From Nyssa sinensis (lineage: Eukaryota; Streptophyta; Magnoliopsida; Cornales; Nyssaceae), in NCBI GenBank assembly GCA_008638375.1, contig CM018052.1:15652450-15716449 (forward strand): 64,000 bases of DNA. Reading direction: 5' to 3'. Position 1 is the stretch's first letter. Every line of letters begins with the position of its first letter. The translations under genes were made by a program, and so were the position numbers. Shown piece by piece: positions 1 to 13,852 of the stretch. Under the pieces are notes generated by a model. The model searched no databases, was not told where the DNA came from, and saw nothing but the letters and a program-made list of their open reading frames with translations.

Positions 1-1589
1 AACATTGTGCTTGGATGTGATAGATGGGTAATGTACATACATGTTTCTTGAACCATTCACTTAGATCAAGAATAAAATTTATATGTATATTTATATATAA
101 GTATGGATACGCATGTGTATATGTATATTTGTTTGTGTGTATTTGCATGCAAATCACCATGGGTGATCATTCTGAAGTGGGTTTTGTCACGACCCTAACT
201 GAGAAGCCATAACATAAGGGTCACTAGGACCCTAACTAAAGGGTAAATCTAACATATTAGCCTAGTTAAGTCCATTAAAAATGAATACAATATACAAACT
301 AATATAGTGTGCTGTTAAGGTCATCATCTATCTCGAACTGCTCTTGCGATTGCCATTTACTTCTCATGTAGCTGTCAATTCCATGAATAGTAGGGGTGAA
401 CCATAATGCTTAGTGGGGTTTCTCAAAACACACAAACACATATGTGAAAAATTAATGCAAGTCTTATGAGGGAAATTCCTAATGTCTAGCATGCCACACA
501 TGTCTACAACAATTATCACAAGAAAATTAACGAATATAGACATATATGCTAGCATCAATGTACCAATATCAATTTCAATACGAATCTGAGGCGTATTTTG
601 GAAACATATATTAAACTTTCTAACATTGATTTGAATTTCCTAGTACAATATAAAAACAAGTGATAGCAAGTGTCTATTAAAAGTGTGAAAATATTTTTAA
701 TTAAATAAGTTTTAATTAATTAGTAATGTAGATTTATAAACCTCTTGTTAATCAAGATGAATTACTATCGGAATATATTCTCTTGTTAAATATTTAAGAT
801 TTTAAGTTTAAGCAATCATCATAAGCATCAAAATAAACATTGAGCATCCAAAAAAAAAAAAAAATTAAATAAGTATGACACTAAACCATACGTGGGAAAC
901 TCTCTTGGGAAAGAAAACCCATCTCACACTGCAAAAGTCCACTAGTAAAAAAGAACGCAATACAAGTTCACAAAGCTCTTCCCACAAACAATTAACCCAT
1001 CACCACCTGTGATCTCCTATTAATCTGCCTACAGCTTCTCGTTATACTCTTCAATTTGAATAGCTTCTGCATGCCCCAAGACCAATCACGATCCTCATAT
1101 CCACTTTCCATAAATGTGCATGCTCCATACAATGATTGTAATGCTTAACTACCATATGCTCACATGTCAAAAATATGAATCTAAGGATTTTCTATAACAC
1201 TTTATGCTTCAAGAGGTTAGGGTTCTTCAATAAGAAAACAATAGTACTCTATTTATACTAAAAAAATCATAATACACTCCTAAACCTAGTTAGAAAAGGT
1301 TGTTTATGAATTAGGAAATTTTTAAATGAAACTACATTGGAATATGCATAGGTGTTCGAATGGGAATAAGGTTTCTGTTCAAACAGGACTCCGTTTGGAT
1401 GGGATAGTCTCCTCCGTCCGGACAGGATTGTCTCCCCCATTCCAATGGGACAACCAAAAAATAGTTTTTTCAATTTTTTATTTAAAAATGTTAATTTACC
1501 AAAAAAATATTATTTTTTGGTAATAAAATAAATTTAGAATATTCCAAAAAGCTATTGTCCATAAGTTTATAACTCTATAGTCAAAACTA
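1..1589. other. AT-rich intergenic DNA, probably decayed transposon
   Basis: No supportable gene is seen; the short ORFs here have no recognisable family and no coding character. The stretch 870-1470 looks like an old LTR in one or other orientation. It ends in a small cluster of self-complementary words, including GTCCGGAC at 1416-1423, which resembles the palindrome clusters in the recognisable LTRs elsewhere in the window. An A15-type homopolymer lies near 849-864. The LTR reading is inference only. Confidence 0.4.
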
Positions 1590-2260
1590 AATCACTTAAG
1601 GTCAAATTAACTTCTATGCAAAAGTTCAAAACCTTGAACTCGCACTTAAGAAAACTAGGGAAGTTAAAGTCACTCTTGAGGACAGATAAAACAAATTGAG
1701 CAAATTCTAAACATCGTCCAAATCAAGAATGAGATGGTTGGTCTGGGTTATAACACCTTTGTTGATCCACAAAAGCCTACTAAGACCAATCAAGCAAATC
1801 ATGCTCTTTCAAACCTATAGTGCTTGTCCCTCCAAAGCAAAAGGCTAAAGAGATACCTCAACCTAGGACACCCTATTGCACTTATTAGAAGGTTTAAGGT
1901 CATCCTAGGAAGTTTTGTACAGAAACTCGAAAGGATAAAACTTAGAATGTGCCTAATGAGCTAAAACTTAAGTTGTCTAATTAAAAGCAACAGTTGAACA
2001 TATTAGTTCAAAAATCTAAGAGTCTAGCTAAAAAAGTGTCCAATGCTCCAAAGGCTAAAAAAACTCTCTGATTGGAACTAATACAAACAAGACAAAATCT
2101 TATAAAGTAGAATCTAAACCAAATCCCCCTAAAAATATTAGGCAAATTTGGGTTAAAAAAGATTAATTGAAGCGTCTTGGAATTTATATTGCTCCTAAGG
2201 CTCGTTATACTAATCAATCTTAGGATGATAGTGATGGTACTAGGCACATTCCTAAATTTT
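1590..2260 (+). pseudogene. Copia gag C-terminal fragment with broken zinc knuckle
   Basis: Conceptual translation gives a leucine/lysine-rich coiled-coil-like stretch (about 1600-1700), then a GLGY motif near 1743, then a CCHC-like knuckle at 1877-1918. The knuckle has the correct spacing (C, X2, position 4, X4, H, X4, C), but its second cysteine codon is a stop. Several stops and at least one frameshift are present. The C-terminal part ends in a Q-I-W-V-K segment, like the linker before Copia protease. In intact elements gag binds the RNA genome; this copy cannot encode a protein. Confidence 0.6.
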
Positions 2261-2512
2261 CTTCTTCTTGTAGAGAAGTAAATTCCTCACTTATGTAATT
2301 AGGTGAGAGTTTAGCAATTTAGGGTTAATGTTTTTCATGCTTATTTTTTATAGCACTATGAGTTCCTTTGTATCTTTTGTTTTAGATTTTCTTAGGTTTT
2401 ATTTTCTATCTTTTATAAAAAAAGTTAAGAGAAAATTATAAAAAAAAATGTCATACATTCATAGCATAGTGTGCATCATTGTCTTATCCTATTTGTAGGT
2501 CTATGACTTGTA

Positions 2513-2850
2513 TTTATAATTTCTTACTTTGATTTTTAGATTATTTTTATTTTATTTTTTGTTTTCTTAAAATAGAAAATTCAAAAATATTTTTCTTTTA
2601 ATTGGTTAATCTGGTATCCTTAAATTTTTAAATAAAGAATTCTAATTTATGCAGATTGGGTGTTGGAGACTATGATACATTTTATAATTTCTTATTTTGA
2701 TTTTTAGATTATTTTGATTTTGATTTTTTGTTTTCTTGAAAAAAAAAATTCAAAAAGATTTTTCTTTTAATTGGTTAATCTGGTATCCTTAAATTTTTAA
2801 ATGAAGAATTCTATTTTTATGCAGATTGGGTGTTGGAGACAATGATACAT
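2513..2850. repeat. Tandem duplication, 168-bp period
   Basis: The segment beginning TTTATAATTTCTTA at 2513 recurs at 2681 with the same internal order: an ATTGGTTAATCTGGTA block and a GATTGGGTGTTGGAGA block. The two copies differ by scattered substitutions and small indels. The duplication lies inside the 3' region of Copia element A. Confidence 0.85.
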
Positions 2851-3877
2851 GATTTTTTAGAGTCTTATGCTTCACATATAGTCTTTTACACATAGTTGAA
2901 TTTAATCTTTCAAGTTGCACTATTTCTCATTGCACTTACACATGCACTTTTGTTTCATAAGAAGGACTTGTTGATATGTTTGAGCAAAATAGTTTCATGT
3001 TTAAGTTACAACGAATCTGTGGCTAAAAATATTAACTTAGGTTGCTTGTTAAAATGACCAAAATTTCTCAAAAGTGATATTGATTAAATCAAAGAGAAAG
3101 TGTAAGGAAAAGGCTACCTATGTAATAGTGTGTATGCTATCAAAGGGGTGTACCTTTGAAAAGAGTTCCCCACTTAAAAGTGTAAAAGCTACCTTGAAAA
3201 ATTTTAAAAACTTTATAGGTTGACAACAATTGAGCAGGAGTTTAGTTGGTTGAAAGGTTCTAACATCACCTAGGTTAATTCACTATAGTTGTTTGTGCTT
3301 ATTGTCTGTTAAATCATCTAACATTGTAGTGTAAATATTGAGATAAAGACGACTCATGGAATGAAATTTAAATTTCTAATGTCAATTTACGTTGAGGAAG
3401 TGTGTTAAGGGAGAGCTTGAGTGTAATTAAGTATTCTAGAGTTAGTTGTGGAAATTGAAAATTTAAAGAACATTGATCATTACCTCTAATACACGTGTCC
3501 ATCTATTTTTAAAAATTTTGAATTTTTGAGGATATTCGATTTAATTTTTTAATTAAAGTTTTTCATTTAATCTAATTTTTAAAATTTTCATGTTTATCTC
3601 TCTATTTCTTCTATATATGCATGTGTGCTTTAATGATGATGTCTCTCATTTCATTATTCCGTGTCGATCATTGTTTTTCTATCCCTTTATCATTCTATGG
3701 CAAGAAGGGGGAGAAGTTTCAGGAGTACATAGTAAAGGGAATGGTTTCGTTGCATAATATAAGGGGATTATTAGGGAGATTTTACACTTTCTTTCTTTAT
3801 AAGATCTTAGGACTTCATCTTGTTTGATTTTATACTTTCATAGTTTTATGATTGTCTTATTTACACCTATATATTTT

Positions 3878-4348
3878 AGGGTAAATTATACTGACCTCTC
3901 TTGAGGTTTATGAAAATTATACTAACCTCTCATGAGATTTTTGAAATTATTGACCTCTTATACTTTACAAAATAATATACAGATACCTCTCTCCTGTCAA
4001 TTTTTTTCAAAATGATGAAACTGCCCCTTTTATTTGTTTATTTATTTTTGCATTTTTTCAATTTTGACCAATTTATTCTAAATTTTTTTATTTAAAAAAA
4101 ACTTAAGGTAAATAACTTATTTTTATTTAATATAAAAATAAATTTAAGATTTTTATCAATATTTATTTGAAAATTGAAAAAATAAATATGAAAGAGGTAG
4201 TTTTGTCACTTCAAAGAGAAAAATTGACTGGATAAAGGTATTTGTATGTTATTTTGTAAAGTAAGAGAGGTCAGTATAATTTCATAAATCTCATAGTAGG
4301 TCAGCGTAATTGCCATAAACCTCAAGGCAGGTAAGTGTAATTTACCCT
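3878..4348. mobile_element. MITE with long terminal inverted arms (copy 1)
   Basis: The element starts AGGGTAAATTATACTGACC and ends with the complementary ...TAATTTACCCT. Complementarity continues inward (dysentery of matching words such as ACCTCT/AGAGGT and CAAAATGATGAAACTG/CACTTC-type blocks), so it can fold into a long hairpin. The flanking repeat ATATTTT occurs at 3871-3877 and 4349-4355, consistent with a 7-9-bp target duplication as made by Mutator-like elements. A diverged relative lies at 30800-31340. There is no coding capacity. Confidence 0.85.
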
Positions 4349-4614
4349 ATATTTTATAATTTGCATACTTGTGTTACATTGGGTTTATAGATGTTATCAT
4401 TTGATGCGTTTCACGGAGTATGGTTTAGTAATTCGTTTTGTAAGATTAATAAGTGTACAACATCATGAAGTCAAGAGCAGTATTACAACAATTATGAGTC
4501 TTATACAAAATTGTAAACATTTTCTTTCAAATTTTTAGGGGTTTACGTTTTTATTCTTTATGTATTCATGTATTTATTGTGATGGTTTTGTCATAGATTT
4601 CCAAAAAAGGAGTT

Positions 4615-5873
4615 TGTTAGGACTTTCTAATCCGTGTACATAAAACTATATCAAGTTGTACTATGTCCAAGTTCATGAGTAGTATTCTCAAAGCTTGTGT
4701 TCACTCAAACATCTTAACATCATGATTACATCCTTCAGCGTGGTGTTTATATTGGTCAGCTTCAAGTAATGGTTTGGATACATTGGGTTTAGTTTACACA
4801 CACTTCATACATTACAAGATTTCCTTAAATCATTTTAAAAGTGTAAGTGGTTGTAATTGAATAATAATGACTCAAGGTTTTATAAGATAAAAAGGTTATG
4901 AACATATCATTATATTTCAATTACGCCAAACTGCCTCACTGTGATTGGGTTCATTCAAACGAATCTTGGTTTCATTCGAACAATATTCCTAGAACGCTTT
5001 TGTTTGAATTCGTTTGATCAGTCGTTTGAACAAAAATTCTAGAGAGTTTTCATTTACATTCGTTTGATCATTGATTCGACTACATTCAATTGATCATTCG
5101 AATGAAAATGAACTAGTGCGTTCGTTCGAATGAGATTCAAGTTTGTTCCAACGGTGTACAATAAAATTTCCTAACCAATTTAAACAACGCAATTTTTGGT
5201 TTCTAAAACCTATCTTTATAAGGATTTCATCTCTAATTCGTAGGGGGGCTTTTGGCTGCTACATAAAAAGTTTCTAAACATTTTCAAAAGTTTTTTTCTC
5301 CATATTCATTATGCACTCATAGATCAAACCTAATGAATACGAACCTGAACACCATCTTCTACATCATCGAAGAAGTACAAGCTTAAAGAGATTCAAGATT
5401 GTGTCATCAATAGAGGTCGAGGTTGTGTGGAGTTCACAATTGTGATTGCGGAATACTGTTCGAGGATTCAAAACAATGAATCACTTGAAGAGCGCTTGAG
5501 GATTTGAATCTGAGGAAATTCAAATCATGAACAATGATTAAGGGACTAAGATTGTGCGTTTATAGAACACCAAACCTCATCTAGTAGATAATGTGTATCT
5601 GGGCTAGTGCCCAGGGGTTTTGCAAAATAAATTTGATTAATTTGTGGTGCTTTCCTCAGTCAACAAATCGGTGTATTCTCTCTTTATTACTTTATAATTA
5701 CTATATTATTTATACATGTAACCAATTGAGATTAAACATACGAGAACATTAATACGCACATAATTAAAGTGAAAATCTCAATCATTGAAAGTAATTAAAA
5801 TTTATCAAGATAATTTTTATTTGATATACAGATCTATTCACCCCCCAAGTCTATTTCATACTATCTAGGTACA
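4615..5873 (+). mobile_element. Copia element A LTR (3' LTR)
   Basis: The LTR begins TGTTAGG directly after a purine tract (CCAAAAAAGGAG), the usual order of PPT then 3' LTR. The downstream end contains the TTCACCCCCC motif typical of the 3' end of SIRE-like Copia LTRs (5838-5846), and a terminal CA is placed near 5873. The end is approximate because no second LTR of this element is visible for comparison. Confidence 0.6.
4945..5150. repeat. Cluster of TTCGAA-type palindromic words in LTR A
   Basis: About ten variants of a CG-centred self-complementary word occur in 200 bp: ATTCAAACGAAT, ATTCGAACAA, ATTCGTTTGA (repeated), TCGTTTGAAC and TTCGTTCGAATGA. The fully symmetrical 12-mer TCGTTCGAACGA occurs in two other elements, at 36845 and 59295. 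Differences between variants are mostly C-to-T or G-to-A, as expected from decay of methylated CG sites. Confidence 0.75.
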
Positions 5874-6053
5874 TATAGGGCTTCTCATTTGTTTTACAAA
5901 ATTTCATATGTAATATGAATCTTATTAGATAGATTCGATTTGGAGTCCACAAATATTATAAATTTTATAAAATAAATGAAAGTATATAATGTGAGTTATT
6001 GAAGCTTGAAAAAGTTTTAGAAAGCATGCATAGGAAGAATTTCCCAAATTTAA

Positions 6054-7174
<1,121 letters not shown>

Positions 7175-10100
7175 TCACACAAACGATGTTGCCCTCGAAA
7201 CTTGAGACTTCGCGTCTTCAAACTGATCATCGTCTGACTTCTCTGCACTCAAGCTTGGTGGAACAAAAGATCTGAAGACAATTTCCATGTTTGGAGTTTC
7301 CTTCAATTCACGGCAAGCTACTTCAAGAGCTGTGGCTTGGAAAAAATGGTAGAATTTCTTACTACAAACGAAGGCAAAGATCAGGGACAGTATTGGAAGT
7401 GGGATTAGAATTGGAGTGAAGTAAAATTCCTTCACTGCAAAGTAACCTATCATGGTAACTTGGTATATCATCAAAGCTGCTATGATGCGTGTATGCATGT
7501 GAGGCCACATCCTTCCATTGCTTTCATAAGATGGAACATAAACTTTGAGTACCTGTGTGCAAGGGAGGAAGAGAGGAAACAAACATGAGAAAGCATAAAC
7601 ACGGGGTGGGGGGTAAATTAGGCGTCTGAACATTCACACGTTTGCTGATTCACCCCTACTGAACAAAAGAATACAACACAAACAATCATGTTTCCCCACC
7701 ATCAATCATGTTTCCCCACCATCTAGTCAAAAATTAGGATAAACATCAAAGGTTATCAATATCCATGACCATTTCGTCTTCTAAAAGAGAATGTTCCCAC
7801 TTCTCACTTCCAAAAAGGGGGGAAAAACTAATAGCAACTAAACTTCCAATGTACACATAGAAGGGGGGGAAGGATGTAGGTGCATTTATGGTCCGAGTAA
7901 AAACAAAACAAAAAACAGCATTTGTTACTCTTCATTTTGCTTTCAACATAAAAAAACACATCAATATGCATTTTTGAGCAACACCTGGACACCAACTTAG
8001 AAGCAATTTGTCAAGGATGACAAAGGGGCTGACACTTGATATCACATCACATATTTTGCTTTCAACATTAAAAATAGATACGCATTTTAGAGCAACATCC
8101 AAACACCATTTAAAAGCCATTCATCTAGGATCAAGAATTGGGCAGATTTCACAATAGTCTTTAACATCAGGAAATACAAATTTAGAAATGCACAAAAAGT
8201 TATTGGACATTACCTGATTCCTAATAACAAGCCATCCAATGCCAAAGTATAGCACACCAAACGGAATAATTATAGGAGCTATTACAGAATAGCAAAGGAC
8301 AATCGTGATGATCAGCATATCACCAGGAACCCTAGTTGCGTACCCAAGATCTCCAGGACTCCACGCTTCTTTCAACTCAGCTTCAGTCTTGCAAAGATAT
8401 TTCCTCTTAAGATGGTAAATGATTAAAGGAACTATTCGGGACAGCTCAAGCCCATAGCCAACAAAGAACCTGTAATCCATAAAATTATAAAAATCTGTTC
8501 ACTAATCATATTGATTAAAAAGGGGGAAAAATTTGGTTTTTCTGGTGTCTAAAAGGACTAAAGCAAATATCACACTAACAGAGGAGGGATACCAGATCTA
8601 TGTCATTTGAAGTCACACATTAAAGCATTGAGTCTATACATGCAATGCAATACAATTGCTTCACTCACTAATCATATTGATTAAAAAGGGGAAAAAAATT
8701 GGTTTTTCTGGTGTCTAAAAGGACTAAAGCAAATATCACACTAAAAGAGGGGGGATACCAGATCTATGTCATTTGAAGGCACACGTTAAAGCATCAAGTC
8801 TATACATGCAATGCAATACAATTGCTTCATTCAAATTCTTACATACAAATTGGATAAAATAATTTCCTCGCAAAACAAATACAACAACATATCTTGATTT
8901 GAATAAACTGACTGTAACATAAGGGGGGTTTACCAAGAAATTTCAAGTGTTTCAAATAGCCAATTATATTCAAACATCATTCAAGAAAATTTATGTGAAG
9001 AACACAATGGAAAGACTTTACGAATGACAGCCAGATCCACCTGATGTATCTTGACTTAGAACAGAATGAGAACATATTATGAGGTTTACTGAAATTTCAA
9101 GCGAACTTAGTAGCCACTCCTGTTTAAAAAATTCTATACTTCTACATTAAAAAAAGTACAAAATATAAAATTTAACAAAATTCCAAGCAAGCTATGTAAT
9201 CAATTAAATAAAAAAAAAAAAAATTCAAACCCTATATCTTTTAAGTCAATTGAACCCATATAGAACCCTCCTCTGGAAATTAAAGTGTCCCAAGAGAACT
9301 TTGTAGCCATCTCAGTTTTTAGATTTCACGGATAAATCTCGGGAATTAGTTTCTCCCTAAAGCTATACATTTGTATTTCATTTGATTAATGATGTACATC
9401 TACAAATATTAAAAAAATTTAATACCAACAAACACTAGTTATAGAATTAGCTCAAAATTATTAATTCAGTTATACCTGTAATTCTAGGTCCCCGACAGCA
9501 GTGAATAACACTTTAGAAACGTATATTAATGAGAAAAAGGAAGAGGGAATGACGCAACAGAAATGAGAAAGAACTGTTGTCTTACTTGAGAGCCACATAG
9601 GTCAGGAAGAAAGTTGCATTAGCCGGAAGGGTAGTCGCAAGTAAGGTAACAATAGAGTTAGGATCCTTCTCAATGTCCTTCAATGTACTAAATAGAGTTC
9701 CACCCACTGTAACTCCAATAAAAACATTTAACACCGTGAAATAAAAATATTTCCCTGAGGCAGCCCTTACGGCATGGCTCTCTGAAGGAATGCCCTCAGC
9801 TTTGGATAGAAACAGAAGAAACTTGGGCAGCAAAGCAAGAAATATAATAAGAGCAAGCTGAGGAAGGAATGCTTCTAACACTGTCTTAATTGCATTTTGA
9901 TCAACGATTGGCTTTAAAAATGGGAGAAGCTTCCTCAGTTGAGACAGTGTTGTGATTGCAGAAATAAACGAAATTGGAATCATATAAAAAAATATCGTCA
10001 AAGCAACGAAAACATAAACAACACATTGCCGTATTTGCCTCTCAAAAAACTTTTTAGGAAGATTATTCCATATCAGTTGGCGGGGTTCAGGAGCATCCAT

Positions 10101-12945
10101 GACCGTCCATGTGTCAACCATTGTGGCATGTAGACTCTGAGCTGCAGCAGCTGCAGTCACCCTGCTGGTGAAGAAGACGAGAGCTGAAGCTTGCTGTTTC
10201 TCTCTGAGAGTGACTTTCTGTTCAGCATCCAATTTTGGAACCAGTTCATTAATCTTCTCATTATAGTATTCTATAGAATCTACCTTTTTCCCAAAGAGAC
10301 CAAGGAATCCAATTTTGCTCGTGGGTTTGGTTCCTTCAGGTTTGCCGCTTTTTTTTGACTCTTCATATATTGCTTCAGCACGTGCAAGCTTCTTTCTATA
10401 ACCCTCCAACTCTTTCCATATTTTATTGACCTGAGAGAATAAAACAATAGAAAGCTAATTAAATTGATAGCATCACTAAAATAGAAAAATACACTATCAT
10501 TATCAAAAGAATGCAATCATCCCATCTATTGCATTTTGTTTCCATGAATCTTGTATATTATGCAGTGCATATTTGGTTTAAAAAGTCACATCACACAAAA
10601 GATATTAATACAAATAATAATAAATAAATAAATGATAAGCAGAACAAATGACAAAGCAGTAAAACACAACCAGACTAAGGCCAAGACAGGTGCAGAAGGA
10701 AAAGGTCAATAATCTACCTCTTTGTTGTTTGTGACCACCATTGATCTGTAAAATGTGTCTGGATAGATTGCTCTAAAATATGAATCAACCTGTTCCTTTC
10801 TAGTTTGACCTTCAGCGGGAGGAGGTATATCTCTGACAAGAATAGCAAATTGCTCATCTCTCACTTCGGGAGACATTAGTGCTGCAGCTCTCAGATCAGA
10901 AACATGTTTGTATGCCTTCCACAATAAGTAATAAGCCGCAAAAGAAACCCAATAGGTGGCTATCAGAAATGCCCACAACCTTGGACTCTTTTTCTATGAC
11001 ACAAGGGAAGATACAAATAAATAAGCATATAGATGAACTACAAATCAAAACATTTAATTAAGCAGGGAATACTAATTTTAAATGTTAGCTTGAATGTTAG
11101 CTTTTTTCTGGAATGTTTCATAAAAGAAGAATAGTCCATGAACAAAACGAAAATACTGAACAGAGCATTCATTTTTGGGTTTCAAGCAATTTGAGTCTCT
11201 TTATATGCTGACATGGATGCCACATGCGAATTCCAGTGAAGCATCCATGTGTTCGGCTTATTTATTCGGCGAGGTGGTTTGGATTGTATAGATGTATCGG
11301 CACTTACTTCGACATGTCCCATGGATAGTTTGTCAAGGTCGCTGAAAGTCCCATTGCTTGTGGTATTGTCAGACTTCACACTGTGATCAGTGATGGCCAC
11401 TGGCAAAAGTAGTGGTAGCAGCACAAGGCCAGCTAAAACCAATATCCCCAACGCTGAAACAAAATTTAGGAGAATGAAAATTTGGAAAGATCGTATGCTT
11501 TTTGCCTGAGGCCAAGCAAGCAGTACGTATTATTACATCCAATAAAGAAAAGTCAAGATGAGTTTCAGCTGGTCATAATTATTAAGATATGATTTGCATT
11601 AAAAAAAAACATCAAACACATGAACAGAGATGAACATAAATATATGATATTGAATGATTTTTAACCATTGCATAAATGTAACAAACCAGAGGTATCTTCA
11701 TCAATTTATTCCTCTTATTTTTCTTATTTCTTAATTAAAAAATTGGAACAACTTCTCTGTTCAGTTGGCTGTTAATATATTATGACATTTCTGAGCTTTG
11801 ACGTATTCACTACCAAGGAAAAAAAAATTCTGGGCAGAATCGCATATTATTGTTGGAGCCAGTGGCCCTCGTTAAATTTCTGAGCGTTGAAAAATTCATT
11901 ATAAAAAATTAAGACTTGACGAATCTAACTTAAAATGTTTTCAAGACTTTTATGTAGAATTAAAGCATAGGGTTGTCCTGAGTAAATAGTTCTCACTTCA
12001 GGAATCAGGACTTGTAGACCAACATGTAGAATTCCAATTATTGCTTGATTCTGATCTAATGCTTTTTCATTGTGCCTTCTTCTCATTTGCAATTTACTTA
12101 CAATATTCCATAACTTGCTCAGAATTTATATGTAAGAGTCCCTCAAAAATACAACACGCTAATTCAATAAATACTTTTTATATTGGCTTCATTTGACGGT
12201 TTTGTTACCTTCTATGCCTTGTGAAAAATTATCAATTAAATACAGAATTTACTAGAATTATTTGACTGAAAGCAACCGCAATTACTAAACAAAAAAGAGA
12301 TAATCGTAGCAAAACAAAGGAAGAAGAACATCATGAAGAATAAAAAAATAAAAATTCAAAGAAAATTAATTTCCCAAAAGTAATTCAATGTTTTAAATTA
12401 TTTATCACAATAAACCCACTTTTAAAATTTTAACAAAGAGAAAAAAAAAAAAAAAAAAACCTATAAAATATAGCCAAAAAAAAAAAGCGTCCATTAAAAG
12501 CAGAGCAACACATATACTACCGCTAAATAACTCTTACAAAATACACACACAAGAATAAAAAAATACCCAAAAACTGCTATGCAAACGTATGCAATACCAA
12601 CTGATATATATATATATAGGCAAAATACACACAAATATTATATATATAGGGGGAATATGAGAACAAAGACAAACCAGTGCTCACGAAGACAAAGTACACG
12701 GCAGCGTCGACACCGGACATGTTGATAACATCTTCTTCGCTGGAAGAAAGTGCCTCTCGGATCCAGGCAAAAGGGTTCCGGGTCATCGAGTTGCCTTCAC
12801 ACGGATCCATCCCTTTCAGGATCCGATTCGGGTAATACACCACGCTGTTCCCTGGCTTCCTTGACAGCCATGTGAAGAGAAACATCAGAACCAGAAATAT
12901 CACAAAAGACGTCCCGAGAGACGTCAGAAACGAAGAGAAATCCAT
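7175..12945 (-). CDS. ERD4: CSC1-like protein ERD4 (OSCA-family hyperosmolality-gated calcium-permeable channel)
   Basis: Six coding exons on the minus strand: 12945-12675, 11453-11308, 10993-10718, 10430-9586, 8469-8214 and 7552-7175. All junctions are GT-AG, and the phases add up to 723 codons plus TGA, essentially the length of Arabidopsis ERD4 (OSCA3.1). Residues 1-90 hold the first membrane helix (SLGTSFVIFLVLMFLFTWL) and the YYPNRILKG segment. Residues 91-180 complete the N-terminal RSN1_TM-type region. The cytosolic domain (about 185-365) shows FAILVRDIPPP, VDSIEYY at 281-287 and the family signature APEPR at 344-348. Residues 368-640 form the DUF221/RSN1_7TM membrane core, including SAKEG-like LSKAEGIPSESHA and GYGLELSR. 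The tail after 640 is charged. Family knowledge: OSCA proteins are dimeric mechanosensitive/osmosensitive cation channels, and ERD4 was found as early-responsive to dehydration. No frameshift or premature stop is seen; it appears functional. The nearest neighbours are transposons, so there is no informative gene context. Confidence 0.96.
7683..7722. repeat. Short tandem duplication in ERD4 intron 5
   Basis: CAATCATGTTTCCCCACCAT occurs twice in immediate succession (period about 20 bp) inside the intron between coding exons 5 and 6. Confidence 0.8.
7934..8150. repeat. Diverged ~118-bp tandem duplication in ERD4 intron 5
   Basis: The block starting ATTTTGCTTTCAACAT at 7934 recurs at 8053. In both copies it is followed by an ATGCATTTT/ACGCATTTT word, AGAGCAACA/GAGCAACAC and ACACCA(A/T)(C/T)TT. 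Divergence is considerable, so this is older than the 166-bp duplication in intron 4. Confidence 0.7.
8501..8833. repeat. 166-bp tandem duplication in ERD4 intron 4
   Basis: The copy starting ACTAATCATATTGATT at 8501 is repeated from 8667 with only scattered differences, including the shared TTGGTTTTTCTGGTGTC and GATACCAGATCTATG blocks. It lies wholly in the 1116-bp intron between exons 4 and 5 and touches no splice site; exon 5 begins at 8469, about 30 bp away. Confidence 0.92.
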
Positions 12946-13340
12946 CTGGGTCTCTCTCTAAAATCACACACTTTCTCTCTCTAAAAGAAAAAAAACTCTC
13001 CAAGTTTCTTCAATCTTTTGGATTTGGTGTTGGGGGCTCAAGAGATCATAATAAAAACTAGCCGAACGTTAATGGGTGTGTGACAGTGTGAGCATTGAAG
13101 GCGAGAAAAGTAACCGTTGAGATGGGATTAAAGAAAGCGGAAGAGAAACGGACTGTAGAGAACGATATTGGTGGTGGTGGTTATAAATAATAATGCAAAC
13201 TGCAAAGATGTGAACGCGCCTTGCATTGCAAGAGAAAATATCTGCATATCAATGACTGAGCTGTCCGTGGGGTTACCCAATTCTTTTTATTATTTATTTT
13301 CTTTCAATGCGGAGGAGAGGGAGAGAGAAAGAGGTGTCAG
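12946..13340 (-). promoter_or_regulatory. Candidate promoter and 5' UTR of ERD4
   Basis: Upstream of the ATG at 12945 the minus strand has CT/GA-rich leader sequence (12950-12990), a TATA-like TATTTATA at 13182-13189 and a pyrimidine patch (CTCTTTCTCTCTCCC on the minus strand, about 13315-13332). The implied 5' UTR would be roughly 200 nt. No clear ABRE or DRE core was seen in this stretch. The TATA assignment is inference; a 5' UTR intron is not excluded. Confidence 0.4.
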
Positions 13341-13852
13341 TGAAGCAAAGCGGTTTAGATGGGAGATATGGACATGGATGAGAGAGACAGCCGGAGACTG
13401 TGGAGTCCAAATGACCAAAATGGCCTCTGCTTCTAACTGTCAAAGTGGCAGTATAACATTTTTGCCCTTCACCTTGATTAGGCTGCTTGAATTTTAGGCC
13501 CAATGAGTCAGAGATATAGGCCCTATGTCTCGGTTCCATGGGGTGACCACTTCAAACAAATTACCGTTTTTTTTTTCCCTATTTTTATAACAGAGTAAGG
13601 CTACAAATTTCTAAGGAGATATGTCATCTTATCATGTGATACCCAAAATACTAGCCAGTGACACATCTTATTAGAAATATAAATTAGAGATTTATAATAT
13701 TTTTTCTTTGAGAAAATAAAGAACCTCATTTCACTTCTTCTTTTCCTTTTCTTTCCTCCATTCCAAACTGAACTTAAGTATTCTACATTCTAAGTTTAAT
13801 TTATATATATCATATAGTGCACTATGACAATTATTTTAAAATGAGGAGAAAT
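13341..13852. other. Upstream flank of ERD4, no gene seen
   Basis: Mixed-composition sequence up to about 13560, then AT-rich DNA that runs into the Copia LTR. Overlapping short ORFs on both strands (13168-13539) lack family similarity and are probably chance. Confidence 0.4.

Larger units (their letters stand above)
1590..5873 (+). mobile_element. Decayed Ty1/Copia element A (gag remnant, 3' region, LTR)
   Basis: Read in the plus direction, the order is: gag C-terminal linker and zinc knuckle (about 1590-2260), a 3' internal region (about 2280-4610), a purine-rich tract ending just before 4615, and an LTR (about 4615-5873). Protease, integrase and RT are absent, so a large internal deletion has occurred. 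The 3' internal part (2990-3460) shares ordered short blocks with 58540-58980, which follows a Copia RNase H; for example, both carry GTGTGTATGCTATCAAA. This supports a SIRE/Maximus-like Copia assignment. A MITE is inserted at 3878-4348. Element limits are approximate. Confidence 0.65.

Noticed and set aside
8121..8480. Separate 119-residue gene on the minus strand
   Set aside because: It is coding exon 5 of ERD4 plus intron read-through at both ends.
10280..10516. ORF overlapping the exon 4/intron 3 border of ERD4
   Set aside because: It reads through the acceptor site at 10431 in the wrong frame; conserved ERD4 reading requires the splice.
13168..13539. Overlapping ORFs of 109 and 81 residues upstream of ERD4
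   Set aside because: No recognisable family, opposite strands overlap, GA/CT-rich composition; more likely promoter sequence.
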